A stretch of 64,000 nucleotides of DNA from Pokkaliibacter sp. MBI-7 (GTDB lineage: Bacteria > Pseudomonadota > Gammaproteobacteria > Pseudomonadales > Balneatricaceae). A program made the position numbers and the translations under genes. Under the pieces are notes generated by a model that did no database searches, had not been told where the DNA came from, and worked only from the letters and a program-made list of their open reading frames with translations. The DNA lies in NCBI RefSeq assembly GCF_029846635.1, contig NZ_JARVTG010000001.1:3342501-3406500 (forward strand), given 5' to 3'. The stretch's first letter is position 1. Every line of letters begins with the position of its first letter. This document shows positions 1 through 10,695 of this stretch, piece by piece.

Positions 1-2574
<2,574 letters not shown>

Positions 2575-2750
2575 ATAAGCTAAGAGACTTGGTTAAGCAC
2601 TGGATAGACGAAGAGATTTTGTGATCGTCGCAAGCGCATGAAGATGCGAATAATCAAATTAGAGCCACCCTTATTTGAGTAAACCGGCGGCTGTGAGCGA
2701 GCGAAGAGTGAGCGAGCAGAGGAAGTAAGTCCGAGAGACTCAGCCAGAAT

Positions 2751-2870
2751 TGCCTGGCGACCATAGCGACGTGGAACCACCTGATTCCATCCCGAACTCA
2801 GAAGTGAAACGCGTCAGCGCCGATGGTAGTGTGGGGTTTCCCCATGTGAGAGTAGGTCATCGCCAGGCAT
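2751..2870 (+). rRNA. rrf: 5S ribosomal RNA
   Basis: A 120-nt 5S rRNA with the terminal helix formed by TGCCTGGCGA at the start and CGCCAGGCA at the end, and the conserved CCGAACTCAGAAGTGAAA loop region in the middle. It lies about 180 nt downstream of 23S, the usual rrn order, and is followed directly by a strong terminator, so it closes the operon. Confidence 0.96.
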
Positions 2871-2883
2871 TGAAATACAGCAA

Positions 2884-2911
2884 CCCCTGATCGGTAACGG
2901 TCAGGGGTTTT
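2884..2911 (+). terminator. rrn operon intrinsic terminator
   Basis: A 10-bp stem, CCCCTGATCG with CGGTCAGGGG (one G-T pair), closes a GTAA tetraloop and is followed by TTTT. Position just after 5S fits the end of the rRNA transcript. Confidence 0.9.
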
Positions 2912-2994
2912 GCTTTTGGGGGTTTTGATTAGTTTAATGGCCTTACCTCTACGACGTATCTCTTCCTGATATAAATCCAAGTTATGTTGCATTG

Positions 2995-3010
2995 ACCAAT
3001 ATTTATTGGT
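2995..3010. promoter_or_regulatory. Perfect inverted repeat upstream of the TAXI gene, possible operator
   Basis: ACCAATA-TT-TATTGGT is a perfect 7-bp inverted repeat about 190 bp upstream of the TAXI start. A -35-like TTGACC overlaps its left arm (2993-2998), but no convincing -10 is paired with it. The symmetry suits a dimeric regulator; no regulator gene is adjacent, so this is a candidate only. Confidence 0.3.
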
Positions 3011-3196
3011 TCCGACTAGCAATAACCTTATAAAGTGCTTTTCAATTCGCCAATACGTGTATAGAACATGCATGTGTATGGACTACTTCATAGCTAATCA
3101 CGACAAGTCTGGCCTAACTAATACAATGACTCTGTGCTTTATGCTGGTTGGGCACTCTGCAGGAATAATTCAAAAAAGAACAGGGGATATACGTCC

Positions 3197-4162
3197 ATGA
3201 AAAAGGCACTGTTTAAGGCCGTTTTGGCTTCTGCGTTAGTATTCGGTGCGACGAATGCCACTGCTCAACAGTTCATCACTATTGGGACAGGCGGGGTGAC
3301 AGGAGTTTATTACCCCACCGGAGGTGCTATCTGTAAGCTGGTGAACAAGGATCGCAAAGACCATGGTATTCGCTGTTCGGTTGAGAGTACTGGAGGGTCG
3401 GTCTACAACATCAATACCATTCGTGCAGGTGAGCTTGATTTTGGCGTAGCCCAGTCTGACGTTCAATACAATGCTTATGAAGGCAAAGATCAGTTTGCTG
3501 AGCAGGGCCCCTTCAAAGAGCTTCGCGCCGTATTTTCATTGCACCCAGAGGCACTGACAGTGGTCGCACGTGCGGACGCCAAAATCAGAACATTCGATGA
3601 TATCAAAGGCAAGCGTGTCAACGTTGGCAATCCCGGTTCGGGCTCAAGAGATACCTTTGAGGTCTTGATGAAGGCCAAAGGCATGAGCATGGACGACCTA
3701 GCGTTGGCGGCTGAGTTAAAGCCCGCAGAACAAGCTCAAGCGCTTTGTGATAACAAAGTTGATGCGATTGTTTACGTTGTTGGGCATCCAAATGGTTCTA
3801 TCAAAGAAGCGACAACTGCGTGCGATACCAATCTGGTCGATATCTCTGGACCCGTAGTAGATAAGTTGATCGCTGATCATCCGTATTATCGAGCTGCGGT
3901 TATTCCGGCCAGTATGTACCGAGGGGCTGATCATGACATTCACACCTTTGGTGTCGCGGCGACGTTGGTTAGCTCAACCAATACATCTGATGATGTCGTA
4001 TACACCTTGACTAAAGCAGTATTTGAAAACTTTGATGATTTCAAACGACTGCATCCTGCCTTTGCTAATCTGACCAAAGAAGAGATGGTAAAAAGCGGCC
4101 TATCTGCGCCTCTGCATGAAGGAGCTGCCAAGTACTACAAGGAAGCAGGGTTGATTAAATAA
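3197..4162 (+). CDS. TAXI-family TRAP transporter solute-binding protein
   Basis: A 321-residue periplasmic protein of the TAXI type (TRAP-associated extracytoplasmic immunogenic protein), which delivers small organic acids or amino acids to a DctM-like fused permease. The start at 3197 is chosen because it follows AGGGG by about ten bases and begins a clean signal peptide (MKK, hydrophobic core, ATA-Q cleavage near residue 23). The mature part opens with ITIGTGGVTGVYYPTGGAIC, a hallmark of the family, and has the later GNPGSGSRDTFEVL segment. No permease gene is next to it; the upstream neighbour is the rRNA operon. The substrate cannot be predicted. It is an orphan receptor, presumably working with a permease encoded elsewhere. 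Confidence 0.9.
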   Translation: MKKALFKAVLASALVFGATNATAQQFITIGTGGVTGVYYPTGGAICKLVNKDRKDHGIRCSVESTGGSVYNINTIRAGELDFGVAQSDVQYNAYEGKDQFAEQGPFKELRAVFSLHPEALTVVARADAKIRTFDDIKGKRVNVGNPGSGSRDTFEVLMKAKGMSMDDLALAAELKPAEQAQALCDNKVDAIVYVVGHPNGSIKEATTACDTNLVDISGPVVDKLIADHPYYRAAVIPASMYRGADHDIHTFGVAATLVSSTNTSDDVVYTLTKAVFENFDDFKRLHPAFANLTKEEMVKSGLSAPLHEGAAKYYKEAGLIK

Positions 4163-4433
4163 GCTGCTGGTTAGCGGCTTCTTTATGGATCGTAGGGCGG
4201 TGGGCCGTCGTGCCAGCGACGTTAGATGGGCTGACATTACGCAAGGTGCTCCATCCAGTGATGCATTACATTCAGGTGTATAGTGTAAATAAAACTTACG
4301 TTTATTTGATGTTGTTGACGTATTACGGTTTAAAATCCACGCCTGCTAACACAATCAATTCAGACAAAAACTTGATGATTGGTTAAAAAGTAGGCGATAC
4401 TTAACGGGTTTTCAGAGTAAGAGGAGGATACTG

Positions 4434-4649
4434 ATGGATCTCGGCTCAGTGAGTGGCTCATCATATAGCTCCGTTAGTTACGGGGACTCTCTTGGCATCA
4501 AGGCTGTTCAGATGGCTAATCAGCAGCAAGAGCTGGTAGGTCAGCAGGTGCTTCAGCTGATTGATGAGAGTTCAGTAGGCAGCGGTCAACAGCCTGCCAA
4601 GCCCGATCCAAGTGGTCGTCTTGGTTTGAATGTGGATGTAACCGTGTAG
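4434..4649 (+). CDS. Small YjfB-like putative motility protein
   Basis: A 71-residue soluble protein without signal peptide. The short MDLGSVS start, the helical VQMANQQQELVGQQVLQLID centre and the GRLGLNVDVTV end resemble the YjfB_motility family, small proteins of unknown mechanism often associated with motility regulons. A strong AGGAGG sits six bases before the ATG, and a good terminator follows, so it is a monocistronic small gene rather than noise. The function is inferred from weak similarity alone. Confidence 0.65.
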   Translation: MDLGSVSGSSYSSVSYGDSLGIKAVQMANQQQELVGQQVLQLIDESSVGSGQQPAKPDPSGRLGLNVDVTV

Positions 4650-4665
4650 TTGCTATCTTGAGTTC

Positions 4666-4704
4666 AAAAAGCCAGCCGGTATTTCGATACCCGCTGGCTT
4701 TTTT
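4666..4704 (+). terminator. Intrinsic terminator after the YjfB-like gene
   Basis: GCCAGC and GGTAT pair with ATACC and GCTGGC around a TTCG tetraloop, with one C-C internal mismatch, followed by six T. It ends the small gene at 4649 before hemE. Confidence 0.88.
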
Positions 4705-4801
4705 ATTTCTGCTAGCCGTACGCCTTGAGCCAGAACACGGACGCCTGTATAAGGACAGGCTAGAATAATGCCCCGAATGTAGCAGACAGAGCCTCAACAC
4801 T

Positions 4802-5866
4802 ATGGCAGAACTCAAGAATGATCGCTTTCTTCGTGCGCTGATGCGTCAGCCTGTGGATTGCACACCCGTATGGATGATGCGTCAGGCCGGGCGCTACTTG
4901 CCTGAGTATCGTGCCAGCCGTAGTCAGGCTGGTGACTTCCTGAGTTTGTGCAAGAACCCTGATTTTGCCTGCGAAGTGACACTTCAGCCGCTTGAGCGCT
5001 TTCCGCTGGATGCTGCCATTCTGTTCTCTGATATTTTAACGATCCCCGATGCAATGGGCCTGGGGTTGTATTTTGAGACGGGTGAAGGTCCCCGATTCCG
5101 CAAAGTCATTCGTAGCGAAGCCGATATTGCCGCATTGCCTGTTCCTGATGCCCGGGCCGATCTGGGTTATGTCATGGACTGTGTTAGCACCATTCGTGCG
5201 GCGCTGAATGGCCGAGTGCCATTGATCGGTTTTTCTGGCAGCCCCTGGACTCTGGCTACCTATATGGTCGAGGGTGGATCGAGCAAGGACTTCCGCCATA
5301 TCAAAGCCATGATGTACGACACACCGGAATTGATGCACGCATTGCTTGATAAGCTCGCGCAGTCAGTAACCAGTTACCTGAATGAACAGATCCGAAGTGG
5401 TGCCCAGGTGGTACAAATCTTCGATACCTGGGGAGGCAATCTCAGCGATCGTGCTTATCGGGAGTTCTCTCTGGCATATATGGACAAAATTGTGCAGGGC
5501 CTGATTCGGGAGCATGAAGGTCGGACTGTGCCAGTTATTCTGTTTACCAAGGGGGGCGGGCAGTGGCTTGAGCTGATGGCGGCGACGGGTGCTGATGCAC
5601 TTGGCATCGACTGGACTACTGATATTGGTAATGCACGTCAGCGTGTAGGCCAGCGCGTCGCATTACAAGGCAATATGGACCCTTGTGTGCTGTATGCCAA
5701 CCCTCAGCGGATTCGCGAAGAAGTTGCGACTATTCTGCAGTCCTTTGGCCATCATCCTGGTCATGTCTTTAATCTGGGACACGGGATTCACCAGTTCGTT
5801 GAACCAGAGCATGCCCGTGTGTTTGTGGAGGCCGTGCACGAGTTGAGTGCGGCTTACCATCAGTAA
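4802..5866 (+). CDS. hemE: Uroporphyrinogen III decarboxylase
   Basis: Converts uroporphyrinogen III to coproporphyrinogen III in haem synthesis by removing four acetate carboxyl groups; cytosolic. The 354-residue length is normal. Both family signatures are present: PVWMMRQAGRYLPEYR near the N-terminus and GFSGSPWTLATYMVEGG near residue 145. The DILTIPDAMG segment that carries the catalytic aspartate is intact. The Shine-Dalgarno is weak. It lies 32 bp before the SDR gene, so the two may be co-transcribed. Confidence 0.97.
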   Translation: MAELKNDRFLRALMRQPVDCTPVWMMRQAGRYLPEYRASRSQAGDFLSLCKNPDFACEVTLQPLERFPLDAAILFSDILTIPDAMGLGLYFETGEGPRFRKVIRSEADIAALPVPDARADLGYVMDCVSTIRAALNGRVPLIGFSGSPWTLATYMVEGGSSKDFRHIKAMMYDTPELMHALLDKLAQSVTSYLNEQIRSGAQVVQIFDTWGGNLSDRAYREFSLAYMDKIVQGLIREHEGRTVPVILFTKGGGQWLELMAATGADALGIDWTTDIGNARQRVGQRVALQGNMDPCVLYANPQRIREEVATILQSFGHHPGHVFNLGHGIHQFVEPEHARVFVEAVHELSAAYHQ

Positions 5867-5898
5867 TGTCAGGCAGTAAACCCGAGTAAGGAGAAGTC

Positions 5899-6678
5899 AT
5901 GGATACCGGACTGACCGGCAAGCAGGCACTGGTCTGCGGCGCCAGCAAGGGCCTGGGGCGAGCATGTGCAGAAGCCCTGGCTGCAGAGGGTGTGCACCTG
6001 ACGCTGGTGGCGCGCTCTGCCGCACCTCTTGCTGAAGCAGCATCGATGTTACGTCAGCGTTATGGGGTGGACGTACATGAGGTGGCGGTGGATATTACTA
6101 CGCCTGCAGGCATTGATGCTGCGCTGGCAGCCTGTCCGGCACCGGATATTCTGGTGACCAATGCCGGTGGCCCTCCGCCAGGTAATTTCCGCGACTGGAG
6201 TCGAGAAGACTGGCACAAGGCAGTGGATGCGAACATGTTGACCCCCATTGAGCTGATCAAAGGAGTGGTGGATGGCATGATCTCCCGTCGTTTTGGCCGC
6301 ATCGTCAATATTACGTCTGGTGCTGTTAAGGCCCCTATTGCGGTTCTGGGTCTGTCCAATGGTGCGCGTTCGGGTTTGACCGGTTTTGTCGCCGGTTTGG
6401 CGCGAGATGTGATTCAGCACAACGTTACTGTTAACAACCTGCTGCCGGGTCCGTTTGAGACTGACCGTCTGGTCCAGGTTTTTGTCGGTGAGGCTAAACG
6501 CCAGGGCATCAGCCCGGAACAGGCGAGGGAAAAGCGTTTGACCAGCCATCCGGCCAGACGCTTTGGTGAGCCAGCAGAGTTCGGTGCGGCATGCGCTTTC
6601 CTATGCAGTGTCCAGGCAGGCTACATCACCGGACAGAACCTGCTGATGGATGGGGGGGCTTACCCCGGTACGTTCTAA
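5899..6678 (+). CDS. Atypical short-chain dehydrogenase/reductase-like protein
   Basis: A 259-residue Rossmann-fold protein close to 3-oxoacyl-ACP reductases but of the divergent BKR-like subgroup. The cofactor loop reads CGASKGLG (residues 13-20) and NAGG is at 88-91. Ser140 is in the place of the catalytic serine, but the YxxxK pair is replaced by S153 and R157 (SNGARSGL). An AAGGAGA site lies before the ATG. Loss of the catalytic Tyr and Lys argues against an ordinary alcohol/ketone redox reaction; the true role is unknown. It sits just after hemE and before a terminator-like hairpin. Confidence 0.85.
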   Translation: MDTGLTGKQALVCGASKGLGRACAEALAAEGVHLTLVARSAAPLAEAASMLRQRYGVDVHEVAVDITTPAGIDAALAACPAPDILVTNAGGPPPGNFRDWSREDWHKAVDANMLTPIELIKGVVDGMISRRFGRIVNITSGAVKAPIAVLGLSNGARSGLTGFVAGLARDVIQHNVTVNNLLPGPFETDRLVQVFVGEAKRQGISPEQAREKRLTSHPARRFGEPAEFGAACAFLCSVQAGYITGQNLLMDGGAYPGTF

Positions 6679-6695
6679 CCTGACATTTTCAACTG

Positions 6696-6724
6696 AGCCC
6701 GCATACAGTGGGCTTTGTACTTTT
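6696..6724 (+). terminator. Likely terminator between the SDR gene and radA
   Basis: AGCCCGC and GTGGGCT form a 7-bp stem (one G-T) with loop ATACA, followed by TTTGTACTTTT. The T-run is interrupted, so efficiency is uncertain. Confidence 0.6.
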
Positions 6725-6749
6725 CGCCCTCTGTACTCCAAGGAACACC

Positions 6750-8117
6750 ATGGCCAAGCAAAAACTCGCCTATGTCTGTAATGAATGCGGTGAAGACTTC
6801 AGCAAATGGCAGGGGCAGTGCAGTAACTGTGGTAACTGGAACACTCTTTCAGAAGTACGCCTGGGTAGCGGTAAGCGCAGCACTAATAGCGCTGGGGGGT
6901 ATGCTGGAGCTGCAGGGCAGCAGGCGCAGATTCTGGATCTGTCAGCGGTTGAGCTGAGCGAGACGCCACGCTTTTCTTCCGGTATCGGTGAGTTTGACCG
7001 TGTACTGGGGGGAGGTATGGTTCCCGGCTCTGCCATTCTGATTGGCGGCCACCCCGGTGCAGGTAAAAGTACCCTGTTGCTGCAGACCATGTGTCAGCTG
7101 GCACAACGTATGCCCGCACTCTATGTCAGTGGTGAAGAGTCACTGCAACAGATTGCGATGCGTGCGCAGCGGCTGAGTCTGCCTATGCAAGGGCTGAAGA
7201 TGCTGGCTGAGACCAGCGTCGAACGCATTCTGGAAATGGCCACGCAATTGCAGCCCAAATTACTGGTAGTCGATTCGATTCAGGTAGTGCACACCGAGCT
7301 GATTGACTCTGCCCCCGGTGGTGTCAGCCAGGTCAGGGAGAGTGCTGCCATTCTGACACGTTTTGCCAAGCAGACAGGGACAGTACTGATGCTGGTCGGA
7401 CATGTGACCAAGGACGGTACTCTTGCTGGCCCCAAAGTGCTGGAGCACATGATTGATGCATCGCTCCTGCTGGAGGGGAGTCATGACAGTCGCTTCCGGA
7501 CTTTACGTGGTATCAAGAACCGTTTTGGCGCGGTTAACGAACTGGGGGTCTTTGCCATGCTGGAACAAGGCTTGAAGGAAATTAAAAACCCCAGTTCGAT
7601 CTTCCTGCAGCGCACTGAGCACGCTGTACCCGGCAGTCTGGTGATGGTGGTATGGGAAGGGACGCGCCCCTTGCTGGTCGAAATCCAGGCACTCGTGGAT
7701 GAGAGCCATCTGTCAGCGCCGCGTCGAGTGGCTGTTGGTCTGGAGCAAAACCGACTGGCGATGCTGTTGGCGGTGTTACATCGCCACGGCGGGCTGCATT
7801 GTGGTGATCAGGACGTCTTCGTCAATGTCGTCGGCGGGGTCAGGGTAGCTGAAACCAGTGCTGACCTTGCCTTGCTGCTGGCGATCGTATCCTCCTTCCG
7901 GGATCAGCCCTTGCCTCAGGATCTGGTGGTATTTGGTGAGGTAGGTCTGTCAGGAGAAATTCGTCCTGTTCCCAGTGGTCAGGAGCGGATACGCGAGGCG
8001 GCCAAACACGGCTTCAAACGGGCCATCGTGCCTGCCGCCAATGTGCCCAAGGGCGGAGTAGAGGGTATGGAGCTGGTGCCAGTGAAGTTCCTCAATGAGG
8101 CACTGGCCGCACTTTAA
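6750..8117 (+). CDS. radA: DNA repair/recombination ATPase RadA
   Basis: A 455-residue RecA-like ATPase that promotes branch migration of recombination intermediates. Domains in order: C4 zinc finger (CNECGEDFSKWQGQCSNCG, residues about 10-28), RecA-type core with Walker A GHPGAGKST, the RadA-specific KNRFG motif, and a C-terminal Lon-protease-like domain that normally lacks peptidase activity. The start at 6750 (MAKQKLAY) is chosen over an upstream in-frame one because RadA proteins begin at this point. It converges with the PilZ gene, with 13 bp between stop codons. Confidence 0.97.
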   Translation: MAKQKLAYVCNECGEDFSKWQGQCSNCGNWNTLSEVRLGSGKRSTNSAGGYAGAAGQQAQILDLSAVELSETPRFSSGIGEFDRVLGGGMVPGSAILIGGHPGAGKSTLLLQTMCQLAQRMPALYVSGEESLQQIAMRAQRLSLPMQGLKMLAETSVERILEMATQLQPKLLVVDSIQVVHTELIDSAPGGVSQVRESAAILTRFAKQTGTVLMLVGHVTKDGTLAGPKVLEHMIDASLLLEGSHDSRFRTLRGIKNRFGAVNELGVFAMLEQGLKEIKNPSSIFLQRTEHAVPGSLVMVVWEGTRPLLVEIQALVDESHLSAPRRVAVGLEQNRLAMLLAVLHRHGGLHCGDQDVFVNVVGGVRVAETSADLALLLAIVSSFRDQPLPQDLVVFGEVGLSGEIRPVPSGQERIREAAKHGFKRAIVPAANVPKGGVEGMELVPVKFLNEALAAL

Positions 8118-8130
8118 TCTTTTTGAAGTG

Positions 8131-8502
8131 CTACTGCTGCTTTTCCAGCAGCTGCACCAGCTCGCGTTCGACCAGTGTGGTGTCGCCAAGATTCAGCTCC
8201 AGCATGCGCCGCAGGTGGGCGAGGCTTTCAACGTCGATTGCACGTACTTCACAACCGAGCAGGCCTTCTTCCGCATGCACAATGGTAACCGGCATCTGGA
8301 TGGTTACCTCTTCTGACAGCGCCAGATCGACCCGGGCTGCTTCGCCGATCAGCGGTTCCATCTGCTCGGGTTGCATCAGCAATACGCCATGCAGGGAAAC
8401 ATCCAGCACGGTTACGGTGTAACGGTCTTTCGAGGTGGTCAGGTCTGCCTGCATTTCCAGTGGCAGGCGGGTAAAGCGACGCCGGTTGATCTTGTTATCC
8501 AT
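8131..8502 (-). CDS. PilZ-domain protein, probable c-di-GMP receptor
   Basis: A 123-residue single-domain PilZ protein. The cyclic-di-GMP signature is complete: RxxxR at residues 8-12 (RRFTR) and DxSxxG at 34-39 (DVSLHG). It should bind c-di-GMP and pass the signal to a partner in motility, adhesion or exopolysaccharide control; the partner is not evident. The last 20 residues form a short charged helix. It lies downstream of ettA on the same strand but behind a terminator, so it probably has its own promoter. Confidence 0.9.
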   Translation of the reverse strand: MDNKINRRRFTRLPLEMQADLTTSKDRYTVTVLDVSLHGVLLMQPEQMEPLIGEAARVDLALSEEVTIQMPVTIVHAEEGLLGCEVRAIDVESLAHLRRMLELNLGDTTLVERELVQLLEKQQ

Positions 8503-8561
8503 GGCTCGATTCTCTTGGCTGGTCGAATGGTCTGCAGAAATTAAGTGTAGGTGCTCCGTGC

Positions 8562-8590
8562 AAAAAAAAGCCAGCCGTAATGGCTGGCTT
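8562..8590 (-). terminator. ettA terminator
   Basis: Read on the minus strand, AAGCCAGCC and GGCTGGCTT form a 9-bp stem around a 5-nt loop, followed by eight T in total. It lies 20 bp after the ettA stop codon. Confidence 0.9.
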
Positions 8591-8610
8591 GGCTTATCAA
8601 CGTTGGCAGA

Positions 8611-10269
8611 TCAGGCCAGACGTTTGTATTTGATGCGTTCTGGCTGGTGATCCTTGCCATAGCGCTTCTTATAGTCTGCAGCGTATTCGGTGTAGTTGCC
8701 TTCAAAGAAGACCACCTGCGAGTTACCTTCGTAGGCCAGCATATGCGTGCAGATACGGTCGAGGAACCAGCGATCGTGGGAGATCACCACCGCACTGCCG
8801 GGGAACACCAGCAGTGCCTCTTCCAACGCACGCAGGGTTTCCACGTCCAGATCGTTGGTCGGTTCGTCGAGCATCAGTACGTTGCCGCCTTCTTTGAGCA
8901 GTTTGGCCAGATGCAGACGGTTGCGCTCACCCCCGGACAGATCCTTGACCATTTTCTGCTGATCGGAACCTTTGAAGTTGAAACGGCCCAGATAGGCGCG
9001 GGAGGGGGTCTGGTAGGTGCCTACGGTGATGATGTCGGCGCCGCCTGACAGTTCTTCCCACACCGACTTGCTGCCATCCAGTTCACGCATCTGGTCGACA
9101 TAAGCCAGCTGCACGGTGGAACCGATATCGATGCTGCCGCCATCTGGCTGTTCCTGACCGGCAATCATACGGAACAGCGTCGATTTACCGGCACCGTTAC
9201 CCCCGATAACCCCGACAATGGCACCTGCAGGAATGGCCAGGTTGAGGTTCTCGAACAGTACGCGGTCGTTGTAGCTCTTGGTGACATTGTTGATCTCAAT
9301 GACCTTGTCGCCCAGACGCGGGCCTGGCGGAATGTAGATCTCCTGGGTTTCGTTGCGGTTCTGGAACTCTTTCGAACTCAGCTCATCGAAGCGCTGCAGA
9401 CGTGCTTTCTGCTTGGCTTGACGGCCTTTGGCGCCAGCACGTACCCATTCCAGTTCGGATTTGATGGCACGGTCATGGGCGGCCTGCTGCTTGGCTTCAA
9501 CCTCCAGACGTTTTTCCTTGGCTTCCAGCCAGCCTGAGTAGTTGCCTTCATAGGGAATGCCGTGACCACGGTCCAGCTCCAGAATCCAGCCAGCGACGTT
9601 GTCGAGGAAGTAACGGTCGTGGGTAATGGCCACGACGGTGCCGGGATACTCGTGCAGGAAGCGCTCCAGCCAGGCAATGGACTCGGCATCCAGGTGGTTG
9701 GTGGGCTCGTCAAGCAGCAGCATGTCGGGGTGGTCGAGCAGCAGACGGCACAATGCAACACGGCGACGCTCGCCACCGGACAGCACCTTCACTTCGGTTT
9801 CCCATGCGGGCAGACGCAGGGCTTCGGCCGCGACTTCCAGGGTGCGCTCCAGATTGTGGCCATCTTTGGCCTGAATCAGGTTTTCCAGTTCGGCCTGACG
9901 CGCTGCCAGTGCATCGAAGTCAGCATCCGGGTCTGCATAGGCGGCGTAAACCTGATCCAGTGCAGCCAGTGCACCTTTTACATCAGCAACGGACTCCTCA
10001 ACGATTTCACGTACCGTCTTGGTTTCGTCGAGCTTGGGTTCCTGTGGCAGATATCCGATTTTCAGACCCGGCATTGGACGGGCTTCACCGATGAAATCCG
10101 GATCTACACCTGCCATGATGCGTAACAGGGTAGATTTACCCGAACCGTTCAGACCCAGAACACCAATCTTGGCACCGGGAAAGAAGGACAGAGAAATATC
10201 CTTGAGAATTTCGCGCTTCGGCGGGACAACCTTGCCCAGCCGGTGCATGGTAAACACGTATTGAGCCAT
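8611..10269 (-). CDS. ettA: Energy-dependent translational throttle ATPase EttA (ABC-F)
   Basis: A 552-residue soluble ABC-F protein that binds the ribosomal E site and gates entry of the 70S initiation complex into elongation according to the ATP/ADP ratio. It has two ATP-binding domains with Walker A sequences GLNGSGKST and GGNGAGKST, signature motifs LSGGERRRVAL and LSGGERNRLHL, and the linker between them rich in charged residues. The start at 10269 (MAQYVFTMHRLGK) matches the family N-terminus; the reading frame stays open upstream but that extension is not conserved. Divergent from glyA. Confidence 0.97.
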   Translation of the reverse strand: MAQYVFTMHRLGKVVPPKREILKDISLSFFPGAKIGVLGLNGSGKSTLLRIMAGVDPDFIGEARPMPGLKIGYLPQEPKLDETKTVREIVEESVADVKGALAALDQVYAAYADPDADFDALAARQAELENLIQAKDGHNLERTLEVAAEALRLPAWETEVKVLSGGERRRVALCRLLLDHPDMLLLDEPTNHLDAESIAWLERFLHEYPGTVVAITHDRYFLDNVAGWILELDRGHGIPYEGNYSGWLEAKEKRLEVEAKQQAAHDRAIKSELEWVRAGAKGRQAKQKARLQRFDELSSKEFQNRNETQEIYIPPGPRLGDKVIEINNVTKSYNDRVLFENLNLAIPAGAIVGVIGGNGAGKSTLFRMIAGQEQPDGGSIDIGSTVQLAYVDQMRELDGSKSVWEELSGGADIITVGTYQTPSRAYLGRFNFKGSDQQKMVKDLSGGERNRLHLAKLLKEGGNVLMLDEPTNDLDVETLRALEEALLVFPGSAVVISHDRWFLDRICTHMLAYEGNSQVVFFEGNYTEYAADYKKRYGKDHQPERIKYKRLA

Positions 10270-10695
10270 TGGCTTAAACCTGTTGTTAGTCTCAGTTGGC
10301 GACAGGTGGCACAGTGGCCGCCCCATCTAAATGCATCGCCGCCGTTGGTGCAGTGACCTCGGGTGGAGAGAGTGAACTAATGGTAAGGATTTGCTGCCAG
10401 CTTGGCTACGCTCCTGCGGGGATTGAGCGGAGATTTTGCCAGCCAGCCACAAGCAGTGTGGAAGGGTAAAGGGGTCGTCGGGTGTGGCCGCTATGCAATG
10501 GTGAGTACTTCGATATGAAGGTGAATGATGCCGTAAATTGGCATGTTAAACGGACGTTTTTCAGCAAAGAAGAGCCTGACTATGAGGCAAATAACCTACT
10601 AAGTCGCAGAATATTCAACTGCTGCAAAGCGGGAATTTGGTTATAATGCCGCGCTTTCCAAGACCCATCACCTGTGCAGACCTGAGGGGACTCTT
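10270..10695. other. Divergent intergenic region between ettA and glyA
   Basis: No credible gene. A TATAAT at 10642-10647, preceded 17 bp upstream by a weak -35 CTGCTG (10619-10624), is placed to drive glyA. The ettA promoter must also be here but I cannot identify it. I see no glycine or tetrahydrofolate riboswitch motif. Confidence 0.6.
10619..10647 (+). promoter_or_regulatory. Probable glyA promoter
   Basis: Consensus -10 TATAAT at 10642-10647 with a poor -35 (CTGCTG) at 17-bp spacing, about 50 bp before the glyA ATG. Confidence 0.5.

Noticed and set aside
10270..10695. Glycine riboswitch upstream of glyA
   Set aside because: No tandem aptamer pattern visible; only a simple promoter can be supported.
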